A stretch of 64,000 nt of DNA. Source: WLJO01 sp032117595 (GTDB lineage: Bacteria; Actinomycetota; Acidimicrobiia; Acidimicrobiales; Ilumatobacteraceae). The DNA is taken from positions 1 to 64,000 of the forward strand of contig JAULYZ010000004.1 in the NCBI GenBank assembly GCA_032117595.1, written 5' to 3'. Below are positions 7,529 to 15,657 of this stretch, in pieces (position 1 is the stretch's first letter; each line of letters opens with the position of its first letter). Made by a program: the position numbers and the translations under genes. The notes beneath the pieces were generated by a model. The model was not told where the DNA came from and searched no databases. It saw only the letters and a program-made list of their open reading frames with translations.

Positions 7529-9252
7529 GTAGCGGGGCGCTGATCGCCCGAGTGGTTCCCGACGTCACGGGACTCGACAAGCAGTTCGACTACGCCGTCC
7601 CGGAGGCGATGCGCGCCAAGGTCCGTGTCGGGACCATCGTGCGCGTACCGCTCGGCCCGCGACGGGTGCGCGGTTGGGTGCTGCGCCTCGAGGAGCAGAC
7701 ATCTGCCGAAGGGCTGAAACCGATCGCAGCCGTGGTCGGTCTTGGGCCCGATCCCGACCTGGTGGGGCTCGCCGAATGGGCCGCACACCGTTGGTGCGGT
7801 CCGGTGCGTGCGCTGCTCAACGCCGGGTCGCCGGGAACCGTCGTGCCCACCGCCGTGCGCCGCCCGGCGCATCGCCTTCCGGACGGTGCTGCCTCAAGGG
7901 CGAGCGTCCCGCCCAGCGGTGTTCACCGTGTGCCACCGTGCGCAGATCCGCTCCATCTTGTGCTGGAGGCGGCGAGCGCAGGTCCGCTCATCGTCTGTTG
8001 CCCCTCCACCGCAGAGTCGGCGCGTCTCGCAGGCCGTCTGCGTCGGGCGGGTCTGCGCACGGCACTCATGCCCCGCGACTGGGCGCTCGCGGCCGGCGGT
8101 TGCGATGTGGTGGTCGGGTCGCGCGCCGCGGTCTGGGCACCCTGCCCATCGCTCGCAGGCGTCATGGTGCTCGACGAGCACGACGAGACCCTCCAGGAGG
8201 AGCGGACCCCGACGTGGCATGCGCGCGACGTCGCCATCGAACGAGCTGCGAGAGCGGGCGCGCACTGTTGGTTGGTGTCGCCAGCGCCCTCGCTCGAGGC
8301 GCTTCAGTGGTGCGGCGATGCGGCGCACCGGCCCAGCCGCGATGAAGAGCGCTCGGGTTGGCCTTTTGTCCAGATCGTCGACCTCGACGCGCAGGATGTC
8401 CCTGCACCCACTCTGGTGACGCATGAGCTGCTCGAGCTGTCGCGTTCGGTCGACGGTGCGATTGTTGCTGTGCTCAACACCAAGGGGCGCGCCCGGCGCC
8501 TTGTCTGCAAGGCGTGCTCGCACCGGGTGCGCTGCGCGAACTGCGGAGCAGCCTCGTCGCTCGGGTCGGATGGATCGATTCAGTGCGGACGTTGTTCCCA
8601 GCAGCGGCCTGGCATCTGTGACGCCTGTGGTTCCACGCGCCTTGCGCCGGTGGGTCTCGGCATCAGTCGACTACGAGACGATCTCGCATCGTCCACCCGG
8701 CGCACCGTCGTGGAGGTGTCGGCCTCTACACCCGATGCCGACGTGCTCGGCGCGCCCGACGATGCCTTGTTCATCGGCACCGAGGCGGTGCTCCATCGAG
8801 TCCGGCGAGCCGGCGTGGTGGTGTTCCTCGACTTCGACGACGAATTGCTCGCCCCGCGGTTCCGTGCCGATGAGGAGGCCATGGCACTCCTCGTGCGTGC
8901 GGCACGGCTCGTTGGCCCACGGGCCGGTGGTGGGCGGATCGTTGTTCAGACCCGTCTCCCGGGCCACGAAGTGCTCGCCGCAGCGTTACACGCAGACCCG
9001 GCTCGACTCGTCCCGAACGAGCTCGAGCGGCGGGAGGCGCTCCGAATGCCGCCCGCCTGGTCGATTGCCCACGTACGCGGTGAGGACGCAGGAAGGTGGC
9101 TCGACTCGCTCCTCGTTGCCGATGTGAGTGGGGGACCCGACACCGGGTGGTTGGTTCGCGAACGCACCCCAGAAGAACTCGCAGAGACCCTTGCCGCACT
9201 CGGACCGAAGCCGAGCGGTGTTCGTGTTGCGATCGACCCTCACCGCATCTGA
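7525..9252 (+). CDS. priA: PriA-like replication restart protein lacking helicase motifs
   Basis: A 575-residue protein matching the actinobacterial PriA family (primosomal protein N'). The N-terminal 3'-DNA-end-binding domain (VVPDVTGLDKQFDYAVP, VRVPLGPRRVRGWVL) and the zinc cluster from about residue 328 (CKAC, CANC, CGRC, CDAC) are clear. There is no Walker A GKT, the DEAH box reads DEHD, and the QVAGRAGR motif VI is absent, so it is probably not an active helicase; this is typical of actinobacterial PriA. GTG 7525 overlaps the metK stop. The frame is open far upstream within metK, but that part is an out-of-frame shadow. Confidence 0.9.
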   Translation: MSSGALIARVVPDVTGLDKQFDYAVPEAMRAKVRVGTIVRVPLGPRRVRGWVLRLEEQTSAEGLKPIAAVVGLGPDPDLVGLAEWAAHRWCGPVRALLNAGSPGTVVPTAVRRPAHRLPDGAASRASVPPSGVHRVPPCADPLHLVLEAASAGPLIVCCPSTAESARLAGRLRRAGLRTALMPRDWALAAGGCDVVVGSRAAVWAPCPSLAGVMVLDEHDETLQEERTPTWHARDVAIERAARAGAHCWLVSPAPSLEALQWCGDAAHRPSRDEERSGWPFVQIVDLDAQDVPAPTLVTHELLELSRSVDGAIVAVLNTKGRARRLVCKACSHRVRCANCGAASSLGSDGSIQCGRCSQQRPGICDACGSTRLAPVGLGISRLRDDLASSTRRTVVEVSASTPDADVLGAPDDALFIGTEAVLHRVRRAGVVVFLDFDDELLAPRFRADEEAMALLVRAARLVGPRAGGGRIVVQTRLPGHEVLAAALHADPARLVPNELERREALRMPPAWSIAHVRGEDAGRWLDSLLVADVSGGPDTGWLVRERTPEELAETLAALGPKPSGVRVAIDPHRI

Positions 9253-9255
9253 GCG

Positions 9256-9280
9256 GAGATGGCCTGTCCCGCCCCGTCTC
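9256..9280. terminator. possible terminator between priA and P450
   Basis: GAGATGG (9256-9262) can pair with CCGTCTC (9274-9280) with one G-U pair and an 11-nt loop, between two convergent genes and overlapping the P450 stop. There is no T tract; weak evidence. Confidence 0.3.
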
Positions 9281-10583
9281 AGACGGAAGCTGCCACCCGG
9301 GGTGTGAACGTCACCGGGAGCTGCTTCAGCCCGTGGAGGACGTAGCTGGGCTCGTACTCGAGGTCGGCCGAGGGGGCAAGAGCGATGTCATCGAGCCGTT
9401 CGAGCAGGGTCTCGAGTGCAATGCGTCCCTCTGCCCGTGCGAGTGCGGCCCCGAGGCAGTAGTGCTCACCGTGACCGAACGCAAGGTGTTTCATCGCGTT
9501 CGAGCGGCAGGGGTCGGCTGTATCGGGGTTCGGGAACTGCGACTCGTCGTAGTTACCGGACGCATACACAATCATGAGGTGTGAGCCGGCGGGGATCTTC
9601 ACACCGCCGATCTCGGTGTCCTCGACAGCGGTGCGGAACAGTCCCTGCACGGGTGCCTCGAGACGGAGTGCTTCCTCGACGTAGCCAGCGATGAGGGAGG
9701 GGTCGTTTCGGAGGCGCTCCATCAGTTCCGGTTGTTCGATGAGGATCCTCACCGAGGATGCGATCAGTTTGGTGGTGGTCTCGTTACCGGCGACCAAGAA
9801 CTGGTTGAACATGCCGAGCATCTCGTTCACCGAGAGCGGCTGACCATCCAACTCGGCCTGGATCACGTCGGAGATGAGGTCCGGGCGTGGGTTGGCGCGC
9901 CGCTCCTCGATCTTCTTGGCGAAATACTCGAAGAACTCGCCCTGGCTCAGGACGAGTGACTTCAACTGCTCCTTGCTCATGTTGTGGTTGCCGATGGCGG
10001 CGACGAAGTCGTCGGACCACTTCTTGAACTTGGGCAACTCGTCGTCGGCCACACCGAGGCTCTCTNNNNNNNNNNNNNNNNNGATGATGGTGAGCGGCAG
10101 GAGTACGCCATACTCGTGCACGAGTTCGGCCGAGCCGCGGTTGATGAAGGCATCAACCAAACTGTTCGCCACTTCACGGATCCGCGGCTCGAGAGCCTTG
10201 ACCTTGGGCGGCGTGAACGCGCGGTTCACGAGCTTGCGTTGACGACCATGATCCGGCGGATCGGCGCCGAGCAGCACGCGGACCTGGCCGCCGCGCTGGC
10301 TCATCATCTGCGCGCCGAACTCCGGGTCCTCCGACGCGAGCGTCATGAGGGTCTCCATCATCTGGCGGGCGAGCACCGGCCCAGTCGGCATGATGGACGA
10401 GAAGATCTCCGGGTGGCGCGAGATGTGGGCAATGTCGTCGTAGCGCGACACGACGTAGCTCTCGATCTCGGGCACGAAGGTGACGGGCGAGTCCTTGCGG
10501 AGGCTCTCGAAGAACGGATACGGGCACTTGAGCGCCTCGGGCTCCAGGTGGATGAGACGGGTCAGGTCGTGTTGATTCCCCAT
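9279..10583 (-). CDS. cytochrome P450, interrupted by an assembly gap
   Basis: A soluble bacterial P450 mono-oxygenase of unknown substrate. Visible features: the I-helix VAGNETTTK (oxygen activation), the ExxR motif in EEALRLEAP, and the heme loop FGHGEHYCLG with the axial Cys near residue 376 as assembled. LGADPPDHGRQRKLVNRAFTP is the conserved C-helix region. Translation starts at ATG 10583; the frame is open further upstream but that stretch is antisense to the SDR gene. Seventeen N at 10066-10082 fall between PLTII and ESLGV; related P450s read through here with about one extra residue, so the gene is probably intact in the organism. It is divergent from an SDR gene. A ferredoxin partner is not adjacent. 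Confidence 0.93.
   Translation of the reverse strand: MGNQHDLTRLIHLEPEALKCPYPFFESLRKDSPVTFVPEIESYVVSRYDDIAHISRHPEIFSSIMPTGPVLARQMMETLMTLASEDPEFGAQMMSQRGGQVRVLLGADPPDHGRQRKLVNRAFTPPKVKALEPRIREVANSLVDAFINRGSAELVHEYGVLLPLTIIXXXXXXESLGVADDELPKFKKWSDDFVAAIGNHNMSKEQLKSLVLSQGEFFEYFAKKIEERRANPRPDLISDVIQAELDGQPLSVNEMLGMFNQFLVAGNETTTKLIASSVRILIEQPELMERLRNDPSLIAGYVEEALRLEAPVQGLFRTAVEDTEIGGVKIPAGSHLMIVYASGNYDESQFPNPDTADPCRSNAMKHLAFGHGEHYCLGAALARAEGRIALETLLERLDDIALAPSADLEYEPSYVLHGLKQLPVTFTPRVAASV
10066..10082. other. assembly gap, 17 N
   Basis: A run of 17 N inside the P450 gene. The frame is the same on both sides. If the true protein reads PLTIIAESLGV, only 2 bases are missing and the N run is 15 bases too long, which would also keep the frame. 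Confidence 0.97.
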
Positions 10584-10589
10584 GGCGTC

Positions 10590-10595
10590 ATCGTA
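10590..10595 (-). promoter_or_regulatory. -10 hexamer TACGAT, P450 gene
   Basis: On the minus strand TACGAT ends 6 nt before the P450 ATG (10583) with no Shine-Dalgarno, suggesting a leaderless transcript; it lies back to back with the SDR promoter. Confidence 0.5.
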
Positions 10596-10616
10596 GAGGC
10601 CGGGCGGGTGCCCGGG

Positions 10617-10622
10617 TACTGT
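10617..10622 (+). promoter_or_regulatory. -10 hexamer TACTGT, SDR gene
   Basis: TACTGT ends 6 nt before the SDR ATG (10629). The divergent P450 and SDR promoters share only 45 bp. Confidence 0.5.
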
Positions 10623-10628
10623 TCGGCC

Positions 10629-11426
10629 ATGGGCATCCTTGATCTGTTCCGCCTCGACGGTCTCGTCGCCGTGGTCACCGGCTCGGGCCAGGGCATTGGT
10701 CGTGGGATCGCGGTCGGCCTCGCCGAGGCCGGCGCCGATGTGGTGGTAACGGCACGGCGGGCCGAGGACCTCGAGCAGACCGCCACCGCAGTGCGGGCCG
10801 CCGGGCGGAGAGCGCAGATCGTTGCCGGCGACATCCGCGAACCCGGTATGAACGAACGACTCGCCGAGACGGCCGTTGCCTCCTTGGGACGCCTCGACAT
10901 CTGGGTCAACAACGTGGGTGGTTCCACCGACAAGACCACCTACACCTTGGTCGAGACCTCGGAGGACTACTGGCGCTCGATGCTGGAGCTGAACCTCACC
11001 ACCGCGTTCCTCGGGGCGAGGGCTGCGGCGCTGCGGATGACCGACGGTGGCGTGATCATCAATGTTGCGTCGGGGGCCGGTATGCGTGGTTCGCCGCGGA
11101 CCGGCGCGTATGCGGCCGCAAAGGCGGGAATGATCAACCTCACCCAGACCCTTGCGCTGGAACTGGCGCCATCGGTACGGGTGAACACCGTGTCGCCCGG
11201 GCAGGTACCCACGGAGGCTTTCTCCGAGGTCCTCAAGATGGGTGGCGACGACACGCTGCGTGCACTCGCGGAGGCGACACCGCTGAAACGACTCGGTACC
11301 CCGCAGGACATTGCCGCGGCGATCGTGTACCTGTCCTCGCCGGCCGGTTCGTGGGTGACCGGGGAGAACCTGTTGGTCGCAGGCGGGCGGCGCGAGCGCG
11401 GGGGCAACGCACAGCGTTACGGCTGA
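10629..11426 (+). CDS. short-chain dehydrogenase/reductase
   Basis: A 265-residue NAD(P)-dependent oxidoreductase of the classical SDR family. Rossmann motif TGSGQGIGRGIA near residue 17, NNVGG, and the catalytic Ser plus YAAAK (the YxxxK motif) in NVASGAGMRG...AYAAAKAGM. The C-terminus has the usual PLKRLGTPQDIA and GSWVTGENLLVAGG. Substrate unknown. Divergent from the P450, so the two may act on related compounds. Its last 10 bp overlap the 3' end of the convergent methyltransferase gene. Confidence 0.93.
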   Translation: MGILDLFRLDGLVAVVTGSGQGIGRGIAVGLAEAGADVVVTARRAEDLEQTATAVRAAGRRAQIVAGDIREPGMNERLAETAVASLGRLDIWVNNVGGSTDKTTYTLVETSEDYWRSMLELNLTTAFLGARAAALRMTDGGVIINVASGAGMRGSPRTGAYAAAKAGMINLTQTLALELAPSVRVNTVSPGQVPTEAFSEVLKMGGDDTLRALAEATPLKRLGTPQDIAAAIVYLSSPAGSWVTGENLLVAGGRRERGGNAQRYG

Positions 11427-12016
11427 GCGATGACGAGGAGCCGGTAACCCGATCGCGACGTCAGGCGCTCCACCGTCCATCCCTGCGCCGTCAGCCACCT
11501 TGCGAGGGAGTCGGACCCGAGGTGCTTGTGCACGACGAGGACCGCACGGCCGCCGGGCGAAAGCCGGCTGAGCCACGTACGCAGCAGCAGGTGGAGTGCC
11601 TCCTTGCCGATGCGGATCGGGGGATTCGACCAGATGATGTCGAATCGGACGTCGGCGGGCACGTCGTCGGGTGCCACGACGCGCAGGTTCGCGATCCCTG
11701 CGCGGTCGGCGTTCAGCCGGGTGAGGGAGCGGGCGCGCTCGTTGATGTCGACCGCCCAGACAGTCGCTGCGGGTCGGCGGAGGGCAAGCGCAAGCGCAAT
11801 CGGACCTGCGCCGCACCCGAGGTCGAGGAACATGCCCTGTTCGGGAAGCCGAGGGGACTGCTCGATGAGGAGACGCGTTCCGTCGTCGAGCGATCCGTGC
11901 GAGAACACGCCTCGGTCGGTGCGGAGCACGAACGAGAGATCCGACACGCGAACGTCGATCTCGACGGGTGCGGTCGGGACCGTGGGCGACTCCTCGAAGT
12001 ACTGCGAGTCCGACAT
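11417..12016 (-). CDS. RsmC-like class I methyltransferase
   Basis: A 199-residue SAM-dependent methyltransferase. The SAM motif LDLGCGAGPIALALA, AVDINERA and the target-base motif SNPPIRIGKEAL (NPPxRxGK) match the RsmC/RlmG family of rRNA guanine-N2 methyltransferases, in the short single-domain form common in actinobacteria. GVFSHGSLDDGTRLL is the conserved strand before the SAM domain. It probably methylates 16S or 23S rRNA, but the exact site cannot be read from sequence. Divergent from def with 23 bp between the starts. Confidence 0.85.
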   Translation of the reverse strand: MSDSQYFEESPTVPTAPVEIDVRVSDLSFVLRTDRGVFSHGSLDDGTRLLIEQSPRLPEQGMFLDLGCGAGPIALALALRRPAATVWAVDINERARSLTRLNADRAGIANLRVVAPDDVPADVRFDIIWSNPPIRIGKEALHLLLRTWLSRLSPGGRAVLVVHKHLGSDSLARWLTAQGWTVERLTSRSGYRLLVIAQP

Positions 12017-12025
12017 GGCAACGGA

Positions 12026-12031
12026 TAGCCT
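12026..12031 (+). promoter_or_regulatory. -10 hexamer TAGCCT, def
   Basis: TAGCCT ends 8 nt before ATG 12040 (5 nt before GTG 12037) without a good Shine-Dalgarno; a leaderless def-fmt transcript is likely. Confidence 0.45.
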
Positions 12032-12039
12032 TGCAGGTG

Positions 12040-12564
12040 ATGACGAGGGAGATCAGGCTCTTTGGCGATCCGGTGCTCAAGGCACCTGCGGCCGAGATCA
12101 CCGATGTGGACGGCAAGCTCGTGCGCCTCGTCGATGAGATGTTCGAGACCATGTACGAGGCCCCTGGTATCGGTCTCGCCGCTCCGCAGGTCGGTGTGCA
12201 GAAGCAGCTGTTCGTGTACGACAACGACGGCAACCGTGGTGCCATCATCAACCCGACCATTACCGAGAGCGACGGTGAGTGGGTGTTCGACGAGGGATGT
12301 CTCTCGATCCCCGGTCTCTACGTGGAGATGGTGCGCCCCAAGACGGTGCTCGTGCACGGCTGGGACCTCGATGGCAACGAGCTCTCCTTCGAGGCTGACG
12401 AGTTGTTCTCGCGCCTGATCCAACACGAGCTGGACCACCTTCACGGTGTGCTGATGTTCGACCGAATGACGCCGGAGCAACGCAAGGAAGCACTCGCCGA
12501 GTACCGCCGGTTGCAGCAGGAGCCGAGTCAGCCCCGACGACCGCGGCGACTGCGGCTGTCGTGA
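12040..12564 (+). CDS. def: peptide deformylase
   Basis: Removes the formyl group from nascent N-formyl-Met peptides. The 174-residue metalloenzyme has all three motifs: GIGLAAPQVG, EGCLSIPG (metal Cys) and QHELDHLHG (metal His and catalytic Glu). ATG 12040 directly follows an in-frame GTG (12037) that could also be used. It overlaps fmt by 4 bp (GTGA), pairing the formylase and deformylase of initiator Met in one operon. The C-terminal tail is Arg/Pro-rich. Confidence 0.96.
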   Translation: MTREIRLFGDPVLKAPAAEITDVDGKLVRLVDEMFETMYEAPGIGLAAPQVGVQKQLFVYDNDGNRGAIINPTITESDGEWVFDEGCLSIPGLYVEMVRPKTVLVHGWDLDGNELSFEADELFSRLIQHELDHLHGVLMFDRMTPEQRKEALAEYRRLQQEPSQPRRPRRLRLS

Positions 12565-13472
12565 CGGGTCCGGCACTCGCCCCGGTGCCGGAGTACCCCC
12601 GTCGACTCGTGTACCTCGGAACGCCGTCCATGGCGGTTCGGCCCCTCGAGGCACTCGTTCAGGGTGGTTTCGATGTGGCGCTCGTGGTCACCGGTGAGGA
12701 CAAGCGACGCGGTCGGGGTTCGACCCTCTTGCCGAGTGCGGTGAAGGAGGCGGCGTTGGCTCTCGGAGTGCCCGTCAGCCACCGGGTGGAAGACGCGCTG
12801 GCGGTGGACGCCGACCTCGGCGTGGTGGTGGCGTTCGGTCGCCTGATCCGCCGTCCCGTTCTTGAACGTCTCGCCATGGTGAACGTTCACTTCTCGCTCC
12901 TGCCGCGTTGGAGAGGTGCAGCGCCGGTGGAGCGAGCGTTGCTCTCGGGCGACACCGAGACGGGCACGTGCCTCATGCAGTTGGAGGAGGGTCTCGACAC
13001 CGGGCCGGTGTTCGACGTTCGGAGGATCCCGATTCGTGACCGGGCTACGGCTGATGAGTTGCGGCGCGAACTCGTGGAGCTCGGGACCGAACAGTTGGTC
13101 TCCTCGCTCCGGGCTGGGCTGCGTTCGCCGCGTGCTCAGGTCGGTGAAACGACGTACGCCGCAAAGTTGGCTCCACTCGATTTCCGCCTCGACTTCGACC
13201 AACCCGCTGAGGTCCTCGACCGGCTGGTCAGGGTGGGCGGCGCATGGACCACCTGGCGAGGCAAGCGTCTTCGCGTACTCGCCGCCACGCCGCTCGGATC
13301 GAAACCCGCTGGCGCAAGTCCGGGCGAACTCGTGGTCGATTCGGTGGCGTGCGGGGGCTCTTGGCTGTTGCGCCTCGACACCGTGCAGCCCGAGGGTCGG
13401 GCCCCGATGGCGGCCTCGGCGTGGCTTCACGGCGCCCGACCGGCAGCAGGAGAGCGCTTGGGCAGTTCCTGA
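12561..13472 (+). CDS. fmt: methionyl-tRNA formyltransferase
   Basis: Formylates initiator Met-tRNA using 10-formyl-tetrahydrofolate. The 303-residue protein has YLGTPSMAVRPLEAL, the substrate region VVVAFGRLI, the catalytic NVHFSLLPRWRGAAPVERAL (the usual HxSLLPxxRG) with GDTETGTCLMQLEEGLDTGP, and the C-terminal OB-type tRNA domain. The GTG start overlaps the def stop. Confidence 0.96.
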   Translation: MTGPALAPVPEYPRRLVYLGTPSMAVRPLEALVQGGFDVALVVTGEDKRRGRGSTLLPSAVKEAALALGVPVSHRVEDALAVDADLGVVVAFGRLIRRPVLERLAMVNVHFSLLPRWRGAAPVERALLSGDTETGTCLMQLEEGLDTGPVFDVRRIPIRDRATADELRRELVELGTEQLVSSLRAGLRSPRAQVGETTYAAKLAPLDFRLDFDQPAEVLDRLVRVGGAWTTWRGKRLRVLAATPLGSKPAGASPGELVVDSVACGGSWLLRLDTVQPEGRAPMAASAWLHGARPAAGERLGSS

Positions 13473-13543
13473 GCAGGGGTTTTTGGCCGAGGTGGCGGGA
13501 CAGAGATCGTGCTGAATGACACGGTCGGCCGAGCGGGGAGGGC

Positions 13544-13549
13544 TACACT
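13544..13549 (+). promoter_or_regulatory. -10 hexamer TACACT, small acidic protein
   Basis: TACACT lies 38 nt before the GTG at 13588. Unlike most promoters in this window it has a leader, with CAGGAG at 13575-13580 as the ribosome binding site. Confidence 0.4.
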
Positions 13550-13587
13550 CGTCCTACTGCCAATTCTCTGAATTCAGGAGCCCTATC

Positions 13588-13782
13588 GTGAAGAAGGGTC
13601 GTCATCGCCGCTTCGAAGAAGCGCGGAAGCTCAAACAAGCCGGTCCAGGTGCCTTCGACCTTGGCCTCGGTGGCTCCGATCGGGGTCCAAGTTCCGAAGA
13701 GGACAAGTACGCGGCGCTTGCCGAGAAGTACGGCGTCACCTTCGACGAGGACGAGGACGACGACGAGGACGACGAGGACTGA
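13588..13782 (+). CDS. small basic-acidic protein of unknown function
   Basis: A 64-residue protein with a basic N-terminus (KKGRHRRFEEARKLKQ), a Gly-rich middle and a C-terminal tail of almost only Asp and Glu (about 14 residues). I chose GTG 13588 because CAGGAG lies 7 nt upstream; a longer in-frame start at 13516 would cover the promoter. It lies between fmt and typA. A charge-segregated design like this is seen in small nucleic-acid or ribosome-associated factors, but no family is recognised and no function is assigned. Confidence 0.7.
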   Translation: MKKGRHRRFEEARKLKQAGPGAFDLGLGGSDRGPSSEEDKYAALAEKYGVTFDEDEDDDEDDED

Positions 13783-13824
13783 CGTCCTTCGCCCCGTGCG
13801 GCTGTCCGCCGACGGGTATCGCTC

Positions 13825-15657
13825 ATGAGTCAAGCACCCCTCCGAAATGTCGCTCTGGTCGCGCACGTCGATCATGGCAAGACCACCCTTGTCGATGCGC
13901 TGCTGCGCGCCACTGGCACCTTTGCAGCCCATCAAGCCGTCGTGGACCGAGTCATGGACTCCAACGATCAAGAACGTGAACGCGGCATCACCATTCTGGC
14001 CAAGGCTGCGGCCGTGCACTGGCGGGGCGTGAAGATCAACCTCGTCGACACCCCGGGCCACGCCGACTTCGGCGGCGAGGTCGAACGGGCGCTCACGATG
14101 GTGGACGGGGTACTGCTGCTGGTGGATGCAGCCGAGGGACCGCTTCCCCAGACGCGCTACGTGCTGCAGAAGGCGTTGGCGCGCAACCTGCCGGCCATCG
14201 TCATCATCAACAAGGTGGACCGTCAGGATGCTCGTCCGGCCGAGGTGCTCGACGAGGTCTACCAACTCTTCATCGACCTCGATGCCACCGATGAGCACAT
14301 CGACTTCGAGATCGTGTCGGCCGTCGCCCGGGAGGGTCGCGCCATGGTCGGGGTGGGGATGCCTGCTGCCGACGCCGATCTCTCACCGCTCCTCGACTCG
14401 ATCCTCAACAGGATCCCCGCCCCAGCGGGTGATCCCGAGGCCCCGCTGCAGGCGCTCGTTACGAACCTCGACGCATCTGAGTACCTGGGGCGACTCGCAA
14501 TCGGTCGTGTCTACAACGGAGCGCTCCGTCAGGGCGACACGGTGGCGCTGCTCGAGGAGGAGTTTGCCGACGGCCAACCACCGGTGCGCCGTCGCCTCGC
14601 CAAGTTGATGGAGTTCTCCGGCATCGGGCGGGCCGACGCAGAGGTCATTCCCGCTGGCGACCTGTTCGTCGTGGCGGGTTTCCCAGAGGTGGAGATCGGC
14701 GACACCATCGCCTCGGGCGACGACCCCAAGCCCCTGCCACGGTTGTCGGTCGACGAGCCGGTGCTGCGGATGACCTTCGGCGTCAACACCTCTCCACTTG
14801 CGGGGAGGGAGGGCAAGTACCTCACGAGTCGTCACCTTCGCGAGCGCCTCGACCGTGAGGTGCTCGGCAATGTCTCCATCCGCCTCGGGGAGACCGAGTC
14901 ACCCGACGTGATCGAAGTTGCGGGCCGCGGTGAGTTGCAGTTGGCGGTCCTCATCGAGTCCATGCGCCGTGAGGGCTACGAGCTGCAGGTCAGCCGACCC
15001 GAGGTGATCACCAAGGAAGTGAACGGGAAGCGCTTCGAGCCGCTCGAGCGTGGCGTCTGCGACGTTCCGGATGAACACGTCGGCACGGTCACACAGGCCC
15101 TGGCGCCGAGAAAGGGACGTGTCAGCGATCTGCGTCCCGGCGACTCCGGGCGCACGGTGATCACCTTCGAGTGCCCGAGCCGTGGCCTCATCGGCTTCCG
15201 GTCGCACCTGCTCACGACCACTCGTGGCACTGCGCTTCTGCACCAGCACCATGCAGGCTGGACCCCCTGGGCGGGCGAGTTGCCTCACCGGACCGGCGGA
15301 GCGATGATCGCCGACCGAACTGGCATGGTCACGGCGTACGCGCTCGACAACCTTCAGCTGCGCGGGACGCTCTTCGTTGCCCCGGGCGAGCAGGTGTACG
15401 AGGGCATGGTGGTGGGCGAGAACTCCCGCAGCGACGAAATGGTGGTCAACGCGGTGCGGGCCAAGGAGAAGACCAACATCCGAACTCACAGCCACGACGA
15501 TGCCGTGAAGCTGGCGTCGCCGGTGGTGCACACGCTCGAGACGGCGATCGAGTGGATCGCCGATGACGAGCTGGTGGAGATCACGCCCAAGGCCATTCGC
15601 ATCCGCAAGCGGTTCCTCGGTCTCGAGGATCGGCGCCGGGCTGCGAAGCGGGGTTGA
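13825..15657 (+). CDS. typA: translational GTPase TypA/BipA
   Basis: A 610-residue ribosome-binding GTPase linked to stress adaptation and 50S assembly. G1 AHVDHGKTTL (residues 14-23), G2 region ERERGITILAKA, G3 DTPGHADFGGEVER, G4 NKVDR; then the beta-barrel domain, the EF-G-like domains, and the BipA-specific C-terminus (RGLIGFRSHLLTTTRGTAL, IRTHSHDDAVKL). The start ATG is 42 bp after the small acidic gene. Its stop abuts the convergent eight-cysteine gene. Confidence 0.97.
   Translation: MSQAPLRNVALVAHVDHGKTTLVDALLRATGTFAAHQAVVDRVMDSNDQERERGITILAKAAAVHWRGVKINLVDTPGHADFGGEVERALTMVDGVLLLVDAAEGPLPQTRYVLQKALARNLPAIVIINKVDRQDARPAEVLDEVYQLFIDLDATDEHIDFEIVSAVAREGRAMVGVGMPAADADLSPLLDSILNRIPAPAGDPEAPLQALVTNLDASEYLGRLAIGRVYNGALRQGDTVALLEEEFADGQPPVRRRLAKLMEFSGIGRADAEVIPAGDLFVVAGFPEVEIGDTIASGDDPKPLPRLSVDEPVLRMTFGVNTSPLAGREGKYLTSRHLRERLDREVLGNVSIRLGETESPDVIEVAGRGELQLAVLIESMRREGYELQVSRPEVITKEVNGKRFEPLERGVCDVPDEHVGTVTQALAPRKGRVSDLRPGDSGRTVITFECPSRGLIGFRSHLLTTTRGTALLHQHHAGWTPWAGELPHRTGGAMIADRTGMVTAYALDNLQLRGTLFVAPGEQVYEGMVVGENSRSDEMVVNAVRAKEKTNIRTHSHDDAVKLASPVVHTLETAIEWIADDELVEITPKAIRIRKRFLGLEDRRRAAKRG

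Noticed and set aside
10584..12260. Continuation of the P450 frame upstream of ATG 10583 on the minus strand
   Set aside because: The P450 family start fits at 10583, and the upstream part is antisense to the SDR gene with no domain.
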